64,000 nt of DNA, from the NCBI RefSeq assembly GCF_037023735.1, contig NZ_CP146070.1, positions 1 to 64,000 on the forward strand. The letters are read 5' to 3'. The stretch's first letter is position 1. The number at the start of each line of letters is the position of its first letter. This DNA comes from Roseovarius sp. S88. Its GTDB lineage: Bacteria > Pseudomonadota > Alphaproteobacteria > Rhodobacterales > Rhodobacteraceae. A program made the position numbers and the translations under genes. Under the pieces are notes generated by a model that saw nothing but the letters and a program-made list of their open reading frames with translations, made no database searches and was not told the DNA's origin. Positions 1 through 7,318 of the stretch are shown piece by piece.

Positions 1-264
1 GAACCGGTCAGCAACCTCGACCCTGCACGTGCGACAGAGATCCTGACACTGCTGACCGGGGCAGCGCGCGCTCGGGGCGCGACCGTGATATTCTCCTCGC
101 ACCAGCCTGATCTCGCCCGGCGCTTTGCCGATCGTATTGTTGGCATGCGGGACGGGCAGATTGCCTTTGACGTGGCTGTTGATGACCTGAGTGAAGCCGC
201 AACGGTCGAGCTTTATCGCGAGGCTGGGATCCCTCCCGGTACCGGCCTCAGGGCGGTCAGCTGA
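1..264 (+). CDS. phnC: Phosphonate-type ABC transporter ATP-binding protein, C-terminal fragment
   Basis: The window opens inside this gene; 87 codons remain. The fragment begins at EPVSNLDP, which fits the end of a Walker B glutamate plus the D-loop of an ABC ATPase, and continues to the switch histidine (FSSHQPDLA) and a GMRDGQIAFD tail. Its TGA overlaps the ATG of the permease (TGATG), so the two are translationally coupled. PhnC-type assignment rests mainly on the PhnE-like permease next to it; another small-molecule importer is possible. Confidence 0.8.
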   Translation, partial: EPVSNLDPARATEILTLLTGAARARGATVIFSSHQPDLARRFADRIVGMRDGQIAFDVAVDDLSEAATVELYREAGIPPGTGLRAVS

Positions 265-1022
265 TGAGGTCGCGCGGGTTAGGCAGTTTCGCCGCCGGGC
301 TTCTCATCGCTGGCGCAATTCTTTGGTCCCTTTTGACGACCGACGTCGAACTGTCGCGTCTCTTGTCAGCAGGTCCTCGGATTGCCGACTTCCTCGGCCG
401 CATGGTGCCCCCCGATCCAACTGTCATGAATGAAATCATGAAAGGCAGCGCAGAAACATTGCGCATCGCGATCCTGGGGTCCTTGGGCGCGGTGTTTCTC
501 TCCGTACCGCTCGGGATACTCGCGTCCGAAACAATGGTGTCCCCGGCGGTCTTTCGTCCCGTCCGCACCTTGCTTGCCCTCATTCGCGCGGTCCCGCTGA
601 TCCTCGTCGCTATGCTCATGGTCGGCGCGGTCGGGCTTGGCCCTCTGCCTGGCATCATCGCGGTTGCCATTCACGCGACCGGCATGCTCGCAAAGTTCTA
701 TGCCGAAGCTATCGACAGCGTATCCCGCGCACCGATTGCCGCACTGGAAAGCGCTGGCGCGGGACCGCTAGCGCGGCTCAGGCACGCAATCTGGCCGCAG
801 ATGGCACCCGTCGTCGCGCGAGACACAATTTTCCGGTTCGAATTGAACCTGCGGGAGTCGCTTATCCTGGGCATCGTAGGTGCTGGAGGAATTGGGTTCT
901 ACATCCAAACCTATGTGCGGTCGTTTCAGTACGACAAAGCGGCAAGCGTGACTCTGGCCGTGATCGCCATGGTAATCACCATCGAGGCAATCAACGTGGC
1001 GCTCAGACGGCGGTTTGCGTAA
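264..1022 (+). CDS. phnE: Phosphonate-type ABC transporter permease (PhnE-like)
   Basis: A 252-aa inner-membrane permease with about six hydrophobic segments. The EAA loop that docks on the ATPase is visible as AALESAGAGPLARLRHAIWP near residues 160-180, and the following LNLRESLILGIVGAGGIGF region is typical of PhnE-type permeases. It probably forms the channel of an importer for phosphonate or a related anion together with the ATPase just upstream, which it overlaps by one base. The binding protein (PhnD) would lie outside the window. No metal-resistance link is seen; the transporter marks the edge of the metal island. Confidence 0.85.
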   Translation: MRSRGLGSFAAGLLIAGAILWSLLTTDVELSRLLSAGPRIADFLGRMVPPDPTVMNEIMKGSAETLRIAILGSLGAVFLSVPLGILASETMVSPAVFRPVRTLLALIRAVPLILVAMLMVGAVGLGPLPGIIAVAIHATGMLAKFYAEAIDSVSRAPIAALESAGAGPLARLRHAIWPQMAPVVARDTIFRFELNLRESLILGIVGAGGIGFYIQTYVRSFQYDKAASVTLAVIAMVITIEAINVALRRRFA

Positions 1023-1057
1023 ACCCACCCAGCGAAGACCCATCCGAGGCCTTCGTC

Positions 1058-1567
1058 TTAAGCATAAATCTCGATGGGTGTACCGTCACTGACCATGGCG
1101 TAGATGTCTTCGATCTCTCGGTCCGTGACCGAGATGCACCCTGCCGTCCAATCCCGCTTATCCTTGGGATCAACACCAGGGCGTGGGCCACCGTGAATGA
1201 AGATATCTCCGCCGGGCGAACGCCCCTGCGCCTTCGCAAATGCGATGTCCGCCTCGTTCGGGTACGAGATCCCAATGGAAAGATGAAACAGGCTGTCAGG
1301 ATTTCGCCTGTCAATCACATAAGAGCCTTCTGGCGTGCGACCGTCCCCTTCAAACTGCTTGTGACCTTCGGGTGCGAAGCCAAGGCCCATGGGAAACGTG
1401 CGCAAAACACCTTCTGTCCCATCGAGGACAATCATGCGCTGACTCTTATAGACCCTCAGCCGGGTCACCTCCGGCCCCCTGTAAGTGCGGAACTTGTTTG
1501 CACATCCAGAAAGAAATGTCGCCAGCGCTCCCAGGAGGATCGTGCGACGTGAAACTCGAAAATTCAC
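1058..1567 (-). CDS. L,D-transpeptidase, YkuD family (first of three)
   Basis: YkuD-fold enzyme predicted to make 3-3 peptidoglycan crosslinks or attach proteins to the wall in the periplasm. The catalytic region reads HGGPRPG then WTAGCISVTD, giving the conserved His, Gly and nucleophilic Cys. The GTG start at 1567 is chosen because AGAGG lies 8 nt upstream and it puts a signal peptide with lipobox-like LSGC at the N terminus (169 aa). An ATG at 1630 directly after the zntA stop would add 21 residues before the signal sequence. It sits 63 nt downstream of zntA on the same strand and is probably co-transcribed with it. Confidence 0.85.
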   Translation of the reverse strand: MNFRVSRRTILLGALATFLSGCANKFRTYRGPEVTRLRVYKSQRMIVLDGTEGVLRTFPMGLGFAPEGHKQFEGDGRTPEGSYVIDRRNPDSLFHLSIGISYPNEADIAFAKAQGRSPGGDIFIHGGPRPGVDPKDKRDWTAGCISVTDREIEDIYAMVSDGTPIEIYA

Positions 1568-1630
1568 TGCTCTATGCCTCTTTCGTGAGGTCTCTTCCGA
1601 ATTTGACACTAACGTGGCGTGCCAGCCCAT

Positions 1631-3997
1631 TCAATGGCCGTGCGCCAAAGCACCTTCGGCCAATCTGTCACCGACGCGGTCACCGCCTTGGGGTGGAGAC
1701 TCCGCACGGTGTCCGTTCAAAAGTCTGAGCGCATTTGCGACCACCAGCAGTGACACGCCAACATCTGCAGCAATTGCCCCCCACATCGTCGCCATGCCAA
1801 AGGCCGTCAGCCCTACGAAAACGGCTTTAGTGGCGAGAGAAATGCCGATGTTCTGCCGAATGATCGACATCGTGCGGCGCGAGTGACCGATCAGCCAAGG
1901 AACTTTGCCAATGTCATCGGTCATCAAAGCGATATCAGCAGTTTCAATGGCCGCATCCGAGCCGACAGCGCCCATGGCTATCCCGTAATGCGCCCGCGCC
2001 ATGGCAGGCGCATCATTGACCCCGTCCCCGATCATCGCGACCATGTCATGCTCTGCGACCAACTCCTCAATAGCCGTCACCTTGTCTTCGGGCAAAAGCT
2101 CGGCCCGCACCTCATCAATGCCAACCTCGTCGGCCACGGCACGGGCTGTGCGCTCGTTGTCACCGGTCAGCATGATGATCTTTGTGACGCCCTGCGCGTG
2201 CAGCTGTGCGACAATACCTTTGGCATCGGGGCGAATGCGGTCGCGCAATTCCAGAAGCCCTGTCACACCGTTCTCATTGCCTACCGCTACAAGCGTGCTG
2301 CCCGCTTCCTCGATCCGGTTCCGCAGATCAGATGGAATGGTGTCGCCAAAGCCCTTTTCGACCGCAAAGCGATCCGATCCGAGCCAGACACTCCGCCCGT
2401 CCATGCGTCCTTCCAGCCCACGACCCGGAACCGTGCGGGTGTCTTCGGCGGCTTTGACCGAAATCCCGTCCTGCTCGGCCTTGCCGAGAATGGCGCGCGC
2501 GAGGGGATGCGACGACCGCGCCTCCAAAGCCCCAGCGATGGTGAGGAGATCGGCTTCGGACACATCCCCCAAAGGATACACTGCGGCCACCTCCGGCTCG
2601 CCCATGGTGATCGTGCCGGTCTTGTCCAAGGCGAGGGCCGTGGTCCGGCCGGGCGCTTCAACATAAGCGCCGCCCTTGATCAGCACTCCAGCGCGCGCAG
2701 AGGCCGTCAGAGCTGCAACGATTGACACTGGCGTCGAGATGACCAGCGCACAGGGACAGGCGATGACCAACAAGACCAGTGCGTTGTAGAACCAGTAGTT
2801 CCATTCACCGCCCAAAAGAAGCGGAGGCAGGACGGCAATTGCGACGGCAAGTGCCATCACGATCGGCGTATAGATCCGAGCAAATTTTGTAACCCATTGC
2901 TCGACCTCGGCGCGTTTGGAGTGCGCGTCGCCGACCATGCGGATGATTTTTGACAGCACCGTGTCAGTCGCCGCTTTCGTCGCGCGGACCGTCAGCGTGC
3001 CCTCTCCATTGATGGTTCCTGCGTAAACCTCATCCCCGGCTTCCTTCGGGACAAGCGCGCTTTCGCCCGTGATTGGGGCCTGATCGACGGCCCCTGCCCC
3101 GTCCAATACCTCACCATCAAGTGGGATGCGATCGCCACCCCTGACAATGAAATGCGCCCCGACAGGGATTGCGGAAGCCGGAACGTCCGCCTCGGATCCG
3201 TCGTCGTAGAGGACACGTGCTGTTGGCGGGGCGAGATCCAAAAGCGCTGAGACTGCGTTCCGGGCCCGCCCGACACTCCAGCTTTCCAGATAGAGGGACA
3301 AGGAGAAGAAAAATGCGACCGTCGCGGCCTCAAAATATTCCCCAAGCGCGATGGCACCTGCCACGGCCACAACCATCAGCAAGTTCATGTCGGGAGACAT
3401 ACGACGCGCAGAGGACCATGCTTTCGGTGCGACCAACCAAACACCGAAAAGAATTGCCAACCCGAAAAGCGCGACCTCGGCAACCGGCATTGCAGCCTCG
3501 CCATGTCCCGAGAACAGACCGAGTGCGCCGCCCAAGCCAGTTTCCACGATATGATACCCGAACCCTGCGGCCCAAAACCCGCCACTCAGAAGCGTGAACC
3601 ATTTCTGCTTGGCGAGATGCGCCGCCTGATCGGCGCTGGCATTGTCCGCGTCCCACGCACGGGCCATCATCCCCGTGCTGGCAACCAAGTCCAAGATCTG
3701 GCTGTCCGAAATCTGGTCAGCGCTTTCCAGCACGGTCATCCGACCGTTGATCACATCAAAAGCCAAGTGCTCTGCCCCGCCGAGTTTCGGACCGACGACT
3801 TTGGAGAGGATGGAGACCTCTTCGGCGCAGTCGAGGCCACTCACCTGAAAGCTTCGGCCATGCTCGGGCGGCGTCGAAGGGATTGCGCCCGCAGGTCCCG
3901 TGCCGCCACCGCAGCAGGATGCCTCACCAGACCCATGCGTTGAATGGTCATGTGCGTGAGAGACGTCGTGTTGCTCGGTCTCGGAATTTGCCGCCAT
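1631..3997 (-). CDS. zntA: Zn2+/Cd2+/Pb2+ P1B-type ATPase
   Basis: A 788-aa heavy-metal efflux ATPase of the inner membrane. The N terminus is His/Cys rich (HAHDHSTHG, CCGGG) and is followed by an HMA domain with GLDCAEEV, the form typical of Zn/Cd/Pb pumps rather than copper pumps. CPC in the transport helix lies near residue 414, the phosphorylation motif DKTGTIT near 455, SSHPLA further on and GDGVNDAP near 655, so all catalytic motifs are present. GGAGAG stands 7 nt before the ATG. A MerR-type promoter with 19-bp spacer precedes it (4028-4058), and an L,D-transpeptidase gene follows. No zntR/cadR gene is seen beside it. Confidence 0.93.
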   Translation of the reverse strand: MAANSETEQHDVSHAHDHSTHGSGEASCCGGGTGPAGAIPSTPPEHGRSFQVSGLDCAEEVSILSKVVGPKLGGAEHLAFDVINGRMTVLESADQISDSQILDLVASTGMMARAWDADNASADQAAHLAKQKWFTLLSGGFWAAGFGYHIVETGLGGALGLFSGHGEAAMPVAEVALFGLAILFGVWLVAPKAWSSARRMSPDMNLLMVVAVAGAIALGEYFEAATVAFFFSLSLYLESWSVGRARNAVSALLDLAPPTARVLYDDGSEADVPASAIPVGAHFIVRGGDRIPLDGEVLDGAGAVDQAPITGESALVPKEAGDEVYAGTINGEGTLTVRATKAATDTVLSKIIRMVGDAHSKRAEVEQWVTKFARIYTPIVMALAVAIAVLPPLLLGGEWNYWFYNALVLLVIACPCALVISTPVSIVAALTASARAGVLIKGGAYVEAPGRTTALALDKTGTITMGEPEVAAVYPLGDVSEADLLTIAGALEARSSHPLARAILGKAEQDGISVKAAEDTRTVPGRGLEGRMDGRSVWLGSDRFAVEKGFGDTIPSDLRNRIEEAGSTLVAVGNENGVTGLLELRDRIRPDAKGIVAQLHAQGVTKIIMLTGDNERTARAVADEVGIDEVRAELLPEDKVTAIEELVAEHDMVAMIGDGVNDAPAMARAHYGIAMGAVGSDAAIETADIALMTDDIGKVPWLIGHSRRTMSIIRQNIGISLATKAVFVGLTAFGMATMWGAIAADVGVSLLVVANALRLLNGHRAESPPQGGDRVGDRLAEGALAHGH

Positions 3998-4027
3998 TTG
4001 ATCTCTCCAGAATCATATGTTGAAGCG

Positions 4028-4058
4028 ACTCTAATGTCTCCAGTGGCTTTAGGTTCAA
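4028..4058 (-). promoter_or_regulatory. MerR-family promoter/operator of zntA
   Basis: Read on the minus strand: -35 TTGAAC (4053-4058), 19-bp spacer, -10 TAGAGT (4028-4033). The spacer carries the imperfect dyad CCTAAAGCCACTGGAG. A 19-20 bp spacer is the hallmark of promoters untwisted by MerR-family metal sensors. The transcript would start about 25-30 nt upstream of the zntA ATG. The cognate sensor may be the CueR-like protein at 9516-9917 or one encoded elsewhere. Confidence 0.7.
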
Positions 4059-4180
4059 GGCCTAACTCCAATATCGTTGTAGATTTCCAAACGGCACATC
4101 TGAGGTCGTTGCAACGTCGCGCAGAGAATGCGATTGGTATCCGTAGAAGTGCAAATTGCGTGAACTGGCAGGGGGTTGTC

Positions 4181-4447
4181 ATGCGAACAGGAACTGGAAC
4201 ACTATTGGGCGCTGCATTCCTACTGGGTGGGTGCGCCGCCACGACCTCCCCAAACGGGCCATCCGATATCGGGAACGTCCCGGAAGCCGTGGTTGAGTTG
4301 GCCGGGCCAGGTCAGAATCTGGCTACAGCCCGCCTTCGCCCAGAAGACGGTTGCTACTGGTACGAACACAACGGGCCAGTCGAAACCACGCTCTTACCTT
4401 TGCGCACAGCGAATGGGAACCCTATCTGCGTGGCCAAAGAGGCCTGA
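4181..4447 (+). CDS. Small predicted lipoprotein
   Basis: An 88-aa protein starting at an ATG preceded by a G-rich AGGGGGTT. The N terminus has a short charged region, a hydrophobic stretch and a lipobox (LLGGCAATT), so it should be a lipid-anchored envelope protein. The mature part contains two more cysteines (DGCYWY and NPICVA) and a short acidic stretch but no family I recognise. An in-frame upstream ATG at 3944 would bury the signal peptide and cover the zntA promoter, so it is not used. It lies between zntA and an L,D-transpeptidase gene that is transcribed towards it. Confidence 0.6.
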   Translation: MRTGTGTLLGAAFLLGGCAATTSPNGPSDIGNVPEAVVELAGPGQNLATARLRPEDGCYWYEHNGPVETTLLPLRTANGNPICVAKEA

Positions 4448-4466
4448 CTGTTCCTTGCGGAAGAGG

Positions 4467-5108
4467 TCATTCGGCAGCGTAAAGGTATGCCGTCGAGCCG
4501 ATCTGTACATTCGGATAGAGATCGTTGATATGCGCCATCACCATACGGACGCAGCCTGAACTGGCCCGACCACCGATAGATCGCGCCTGAGGCGATCCAT
4601 GTATTCTCAGATAGGTGTCTCGATTGCCAACAAAGAGGTAAAGCGCACGGGATCCAAGCGGATTACTCGGCCCCGGTTCCTGCCCATCTGCCCATTGAGC
4701 GTATTCGGGATTCCGCTCGATCATGGAGGCCGTTGGCGTCCAATGTGGCCATTCAACCTTACGCCTTATCGTGTAGGTCCCCGGCTCGTACAGGTTACCC
4801 CTCGCAATCGCCACACCATAGCGCATCGCTGTGCCGCCATCCTCGATGTGATAGAGATAGCGCGCAACAGCATCGACGTGGATGTCCCCCGGTTTCAGCC
4901 CATCGTTCGCAGCCACCCGCTGCGGGAGAAACCGAGACTGCAGCCCCCATGGGTTTGACGTCGCCGGATCGTACCCTACCGGAGTGACCTGTGCATCCCA
5001 CGCGGCTTTCTCGCTACTTGTCGGCCAGCTTTTTGCCAACACGGGGCTTGCCAACGGTGCCGAGAACAATGCAGCGCTCGTTGAAATGAAATGACGTCGT
5101 GTCAGCAT
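4467..5108 (-). CDS. L,D-transpeptidase, YkuD family (second of three)
   Basis: A 213-aa exported YkuD enzyme. The start at 5108 has GGAG 9 nt upstream and yields a twin-arginine-like signal (LTRRHFIS) ending near SPVLA; an ATG at 5156 would extend it by 16 residues. The catalytic core is visible as HGSPQARSIGG followed by SSGCVRM. The gene is monocistronic and has its own MerR-type promoter at 5171-5201, an unusual control for a wall crosslinking enzyme. By family knowledge L,D-transpeptidases use a cysteine thiol and are poisoned by copper, which offers a reason for inducible expression here. Confidence 0.88.
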   Translation of the reverse strand: MLTRRHFISTSAALFSAPLASPVLAKSWPTSSEKAAWDAQVTPVGYDPATSNPWGLQSRFLPQRVAANDGLKPGDIHVDAVARYLYHIEDGGTAMRYGVAIARGNLYEPGTYTIRRKVEWPHWTPTASMIERNPEYAQWADGQEPGPSNPLGSRALYLFVGNRDTYLRIHGSPQARSIGGRASSGCVRMVMAHINDLYPNVQIGSTAYLYAAE

Positions 5109-5170
5109 TAATCGTACTCCGGCTTCTAATTCCAACAGTCTTGTGGCGTTTGTCATCGGGTTTTATCGTG

Positions 5171-5201
5171 GTGATACAACCTCAAGCAACTATAGGTTCA
5201 A
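5171..5201 (-). promoter_or_regulatory. MerR-family promoter of the L,D-transpeptidase
   Basis: On the minus strand: -35 TTGAAC (5196-5201), exactly 19 bp, -10 TATCAC (5171-5176). The spacer contains CCTATAGTTGCTTGAGG, a dyad resembling operators of CadR/PbrR/CueR-type regulators. The arrangement matches the zntA promoter almost base for base around the -35 (TTGAACCTA). It reads only into the L,D-transpeptidase gene at 5108. Confidence 0.7.
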
Positions 5202-5315
5202 GTGTCCATCTCAGTTTTCTGGTCAAGTTTTCTTGAGTAATGGGGCTGATGAAACAGCCGAATTTGGCCATTCACATGTCATATCCCACCGAATTCCCTG
5301 AATGCGAGTAACGCG

Positions 5316-5831
5316 TCACAACGGTTCCTGTTGCGCGATTTTGGGTTGCGCGAATGAATGCTTGTAAGCGGCGTACGCCCAAACCACTGCAAGCATAAGA
5401 CTAAGCACAGCGTTCCAGCTCGCCATAGACAGGCTGAGGAACTCCCAGGCGACTTCGTCGCACATGACCAAGGCTGATGGTGCGGATGATGCAGAGGGCA
5501 ACAGGTCCGCGCCTGACAAGTTCGATATATCAAGACCAGAACCAGTGCATGACGTCGGTCCTTCCCACCATCCTCGCTCTACGCCTGTATGAAAAAAACC
5601 AATGCCTGCTGTTGTGAGCGCGGCAGCAGCACCTGCCGTCAAGAGGAGTAGGGTGGGCACGCCTGTCAGGAGCAGTACGCCAATTGCCACAGCGATGCCG
5701 TGAGGATACCTTTGCCAGATGCACATCGCGCACGGCGCATAGCCAAACGATTGAAAAGCAAATGCCGACAAGAGAAGTGTTGCTGACCCGATCGCAGCTA
5801 ACAGCCCAAAGTGTTTTCCCGTAACCGACAT
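5316..5831 (-). CDS. dsbB: Disulfide bond formation protein DsbB-like
   Basis: A 171-aa inner-membrane protein with four predicted membrane helices. The first periplasmic cysteine pair is CAMC (in APCAMCIWQRYPHG), followed by the conserved Arg and Pro-His region; the second loop has TSCTGSG and VMCDEVAWE cysteines. This is the layout of DsbB, which re-oxidises DsbA with quinone. AGGAAA precedes the ATG at 5831. It is divergent from the DsbA-like gene at 6005, so the pair probably forms an oxidising couple for periplasmic proteins under metal stress. Confidence 0.88.
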   Translation of the reverse strand: MSVTGKHFGLLAAIGSATLLLSAFAFQSFGYAPCAMCIWQRYPHGIAVAIGVLLLTGVPTLLLLTAGAAAALTTAGIGFFHTGVERGWWEGPTSCTGSGLDISNLSGADLLPSASSAPSALVMCDEVAWEFLSLSMASWNAVLSLMLAVVWAYAAYKHSFAQPKIAQQEPL

Positions 5832-5922
5832 TGTTCTGTTTCCTGTCGGGGTCTTGCAGAATGTAGGCTCGCCCGAGCTTCGAGTATTTCCGTATCGCGC
5901 CAACTCAGTGTTTTCACGAGAA

Positions 5923-5941
5923 GAAATGTATCGGTTTGTAA
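5923..5941 (+). promoter_or_regulatory. Putative response-regulator box upstream of the thiol-redox operon
   Basis: Sequence GAAATGTATCGGTTTGTAA. It matches the site at 12578-12596 at 18 of 19 positions. The half-sites are ATGTATC and TTTGTAA. It ends 2 nt before a possible -35 TTGACC at 5944-5949, the class II position used by OmpR-family activators. It lies between dsbB and the DsbA-like gene. Confidence 0.5.
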
Positions 5942-6004
5942 TGTTGACCTACTCCAAGACGGGGCGGTACGACGTCGCACGTGATCCCTTTCGCAAGGCC
6001 TCAG

Positions 6005-6787
6005 ATGGATTCCAAGAAACGATCAACACTCTTGACGATCAGTGCGATCATCGCGGGCTATGCAGCGCTTCGAACCGTGCCCTCTTTGCTGCCGGAAAAA
6101 CTTGAACTTGAAGCACTCGATCGTCCGAAAGGCTTCCGGAGATTTATCGCCGGTGAGACATCCGGATCGTTTGACGCGTTCGTCGGCTTGGACAGTCCGG
6201 ACAGTGTGGATGTCGCAGCACGGAAGGCTGCGGCTATTGAGCGAGTCTCTGCAGATATTTGCGGCGCTCTCTACGGAGACCTCGACATGAGCAATGCACG
6301 TATCCCTCTGGCATCATTTTCTGACTATTATTGTCCTTTTTGCAGAGTACAAACCAAGAGCTTCGCCGATATGACAAGCAAAATGCCAGATCAGGTTGCA
6401 ATAGCATGGCACGAGCTTCCTCTGCTGGGCGACAGCTCTAATCTGGCAGCAAAGGCGGCCTTGGCCGCCAAGCGTCAAGGTGCCTACGTCGCATTCCAGG
6501 AACGTTTGATGACCTCGCCATTTCAAGCCACACCGGAATACCTTGCCCGTCTCTCTGAAGATCTGGGCGTTGATGGCGAACAATTGGTCGCTGACATGGA
6601 GAGCCCCGAAGTCGCGCGCGAGCTGGAAAATAGCGCGGCTCTCGCGCAGGTTTTTGCCTTTGTTGGCACGCCTGCCCTCGTCATCGGTCGTACAGTTGTC
6701 CAAGGTCAGGTCAGCGACAGAATGATACGAAAGATCATTGACCTTGAGCGTGAGGAGGGCTGGGACCTTGCCTGTGTGTCGGCCTGA
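6005..6787 (+). CDS. DsbA/ScsC-like thiol oxidoreductase
   Basis: A 260-aa protein with an N-terminal membrane/signal segment (LTISAIIAGYAAL) and a thioredoxin-fold DsbA-like domain. The active site is YYCPFC near residue 107 and the cis-proline loop is VGTPALVIG. A GTG at 5981 would add 8 residues; the ATG at 6005 is preferred because AAGG stands just upstream. It is followed by a rhodanese and a DsbD homologue on the same strand, resembling the scs (suppressor of copper sensitivity) gene group. Likely role: thiol oxidation or isomerisation of periplasmic proteins damaged by copper. Confidence 0.85.
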   Translation: MDSKKRSTLLTISAIIAGYAALRTVPSLLPEKLELEALDRPKGFRRFIAGETSGSFDAFVGLDSPDSVDVAARKAAAIERVSADICGALYGDLDMSNARIPLASFSDYYCPFCRVQTKSFADMTSKMPDQVAIAWHELPLLGDSSNLAAKAALAAKRQGAYVAFQERLMTSPFQATPEYLARLSEDLGVDGEQLVADMESPEVARELENSAALAQVFAFVGTPALVIGRTVVQGQVSDRMIRKIIDLEREEGWDLACVSA

Positions 6788-6846
6788 CAAACCTATGCTG
6801 TCTGCTGTTCTCTCCGCCTTACTCTTCTATCGAAATTGGAGACGGA

Positions 6847-7302
6847 ATGGATAGACGGCACTTCATCCTACTAGCTTCTGCGTTGGTCATGGTCCCCTAT
6901 TCTGTGACGGCCGCCACGCGCAAAGTCTGGTCAGCCGTCGAAGCCTCGGCCGCGTTGGCGCAGGGCGAGATTTCCCTGATTGATATTCGTTCACGCGTTG
7001 AGTGGAGGGACACAGCCGTGGCGAAAGACGCCTGGCCGATCAGCATGCATGAACCGAGGTTTGAGCAGAGGTTGTTCGCTGCACGCGATCTGTCCGGCGA
7101 AAAACCAATTGCCTTGATCTGTGCCACCGGAGGGCGGAGTGGCCGTCTCTTGAGCGCTCTAAATCGAGCGGGATACCCGGGCTTTATCGATGTCTCAGAA
7201 GGTATGTTGGGATCACCGAAAGGGCCAGGCTGGATCGCACGCGGTTTGCCTGTGATGGATCTGGAGGCGGCCTTGGCCAATCTGCCGGACGTTCTCCGTT
7301 GA
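6847..7302 (+). CDS. Exported rhodanese-domain protein
   Basis: A 151-aa protein with a signal peptide (MDRRHFILLASALVM to VTAAT) and a single rhodanese domain. The active-site loop is ICATGGRSG, with the sulfur-accepting Cys at about residue 98, preceded by the LIDIRSRVEW signature. Rhodaneses carry persulfide sulfur; in the periplasm beside Dsb proteins it may handle sulfane sulfur or reduce thiol damage. GGAGACGG precedes the ATG. It lies in the + strand run dsbA-like, rhodanese, dsbD with short gaps and is likely co-transcribed. Confidence 0.85.
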   Translation: MDRRHFILLASALVMVPYSVTAATRKVWSAVEASAALAQGEISLIDIRSRVEWRDTAVAKDAWPISMHEPRFEQRLFAARDLSGEKPIALICATGGRSGRLLSALNRAGYPGFIDVSEGMLGSPKGPGWIARGLPVMDLEAALANLPDVLR

Positions 7303-7318
7303 TCGTGGGTCCGCGTCC

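Noticed and set aside
3944..4180. Upstream extension of the small lipoprotein frame
   Set aside because: It would cover the zntA promoter and place 79 residues before the lipoprotein signal.
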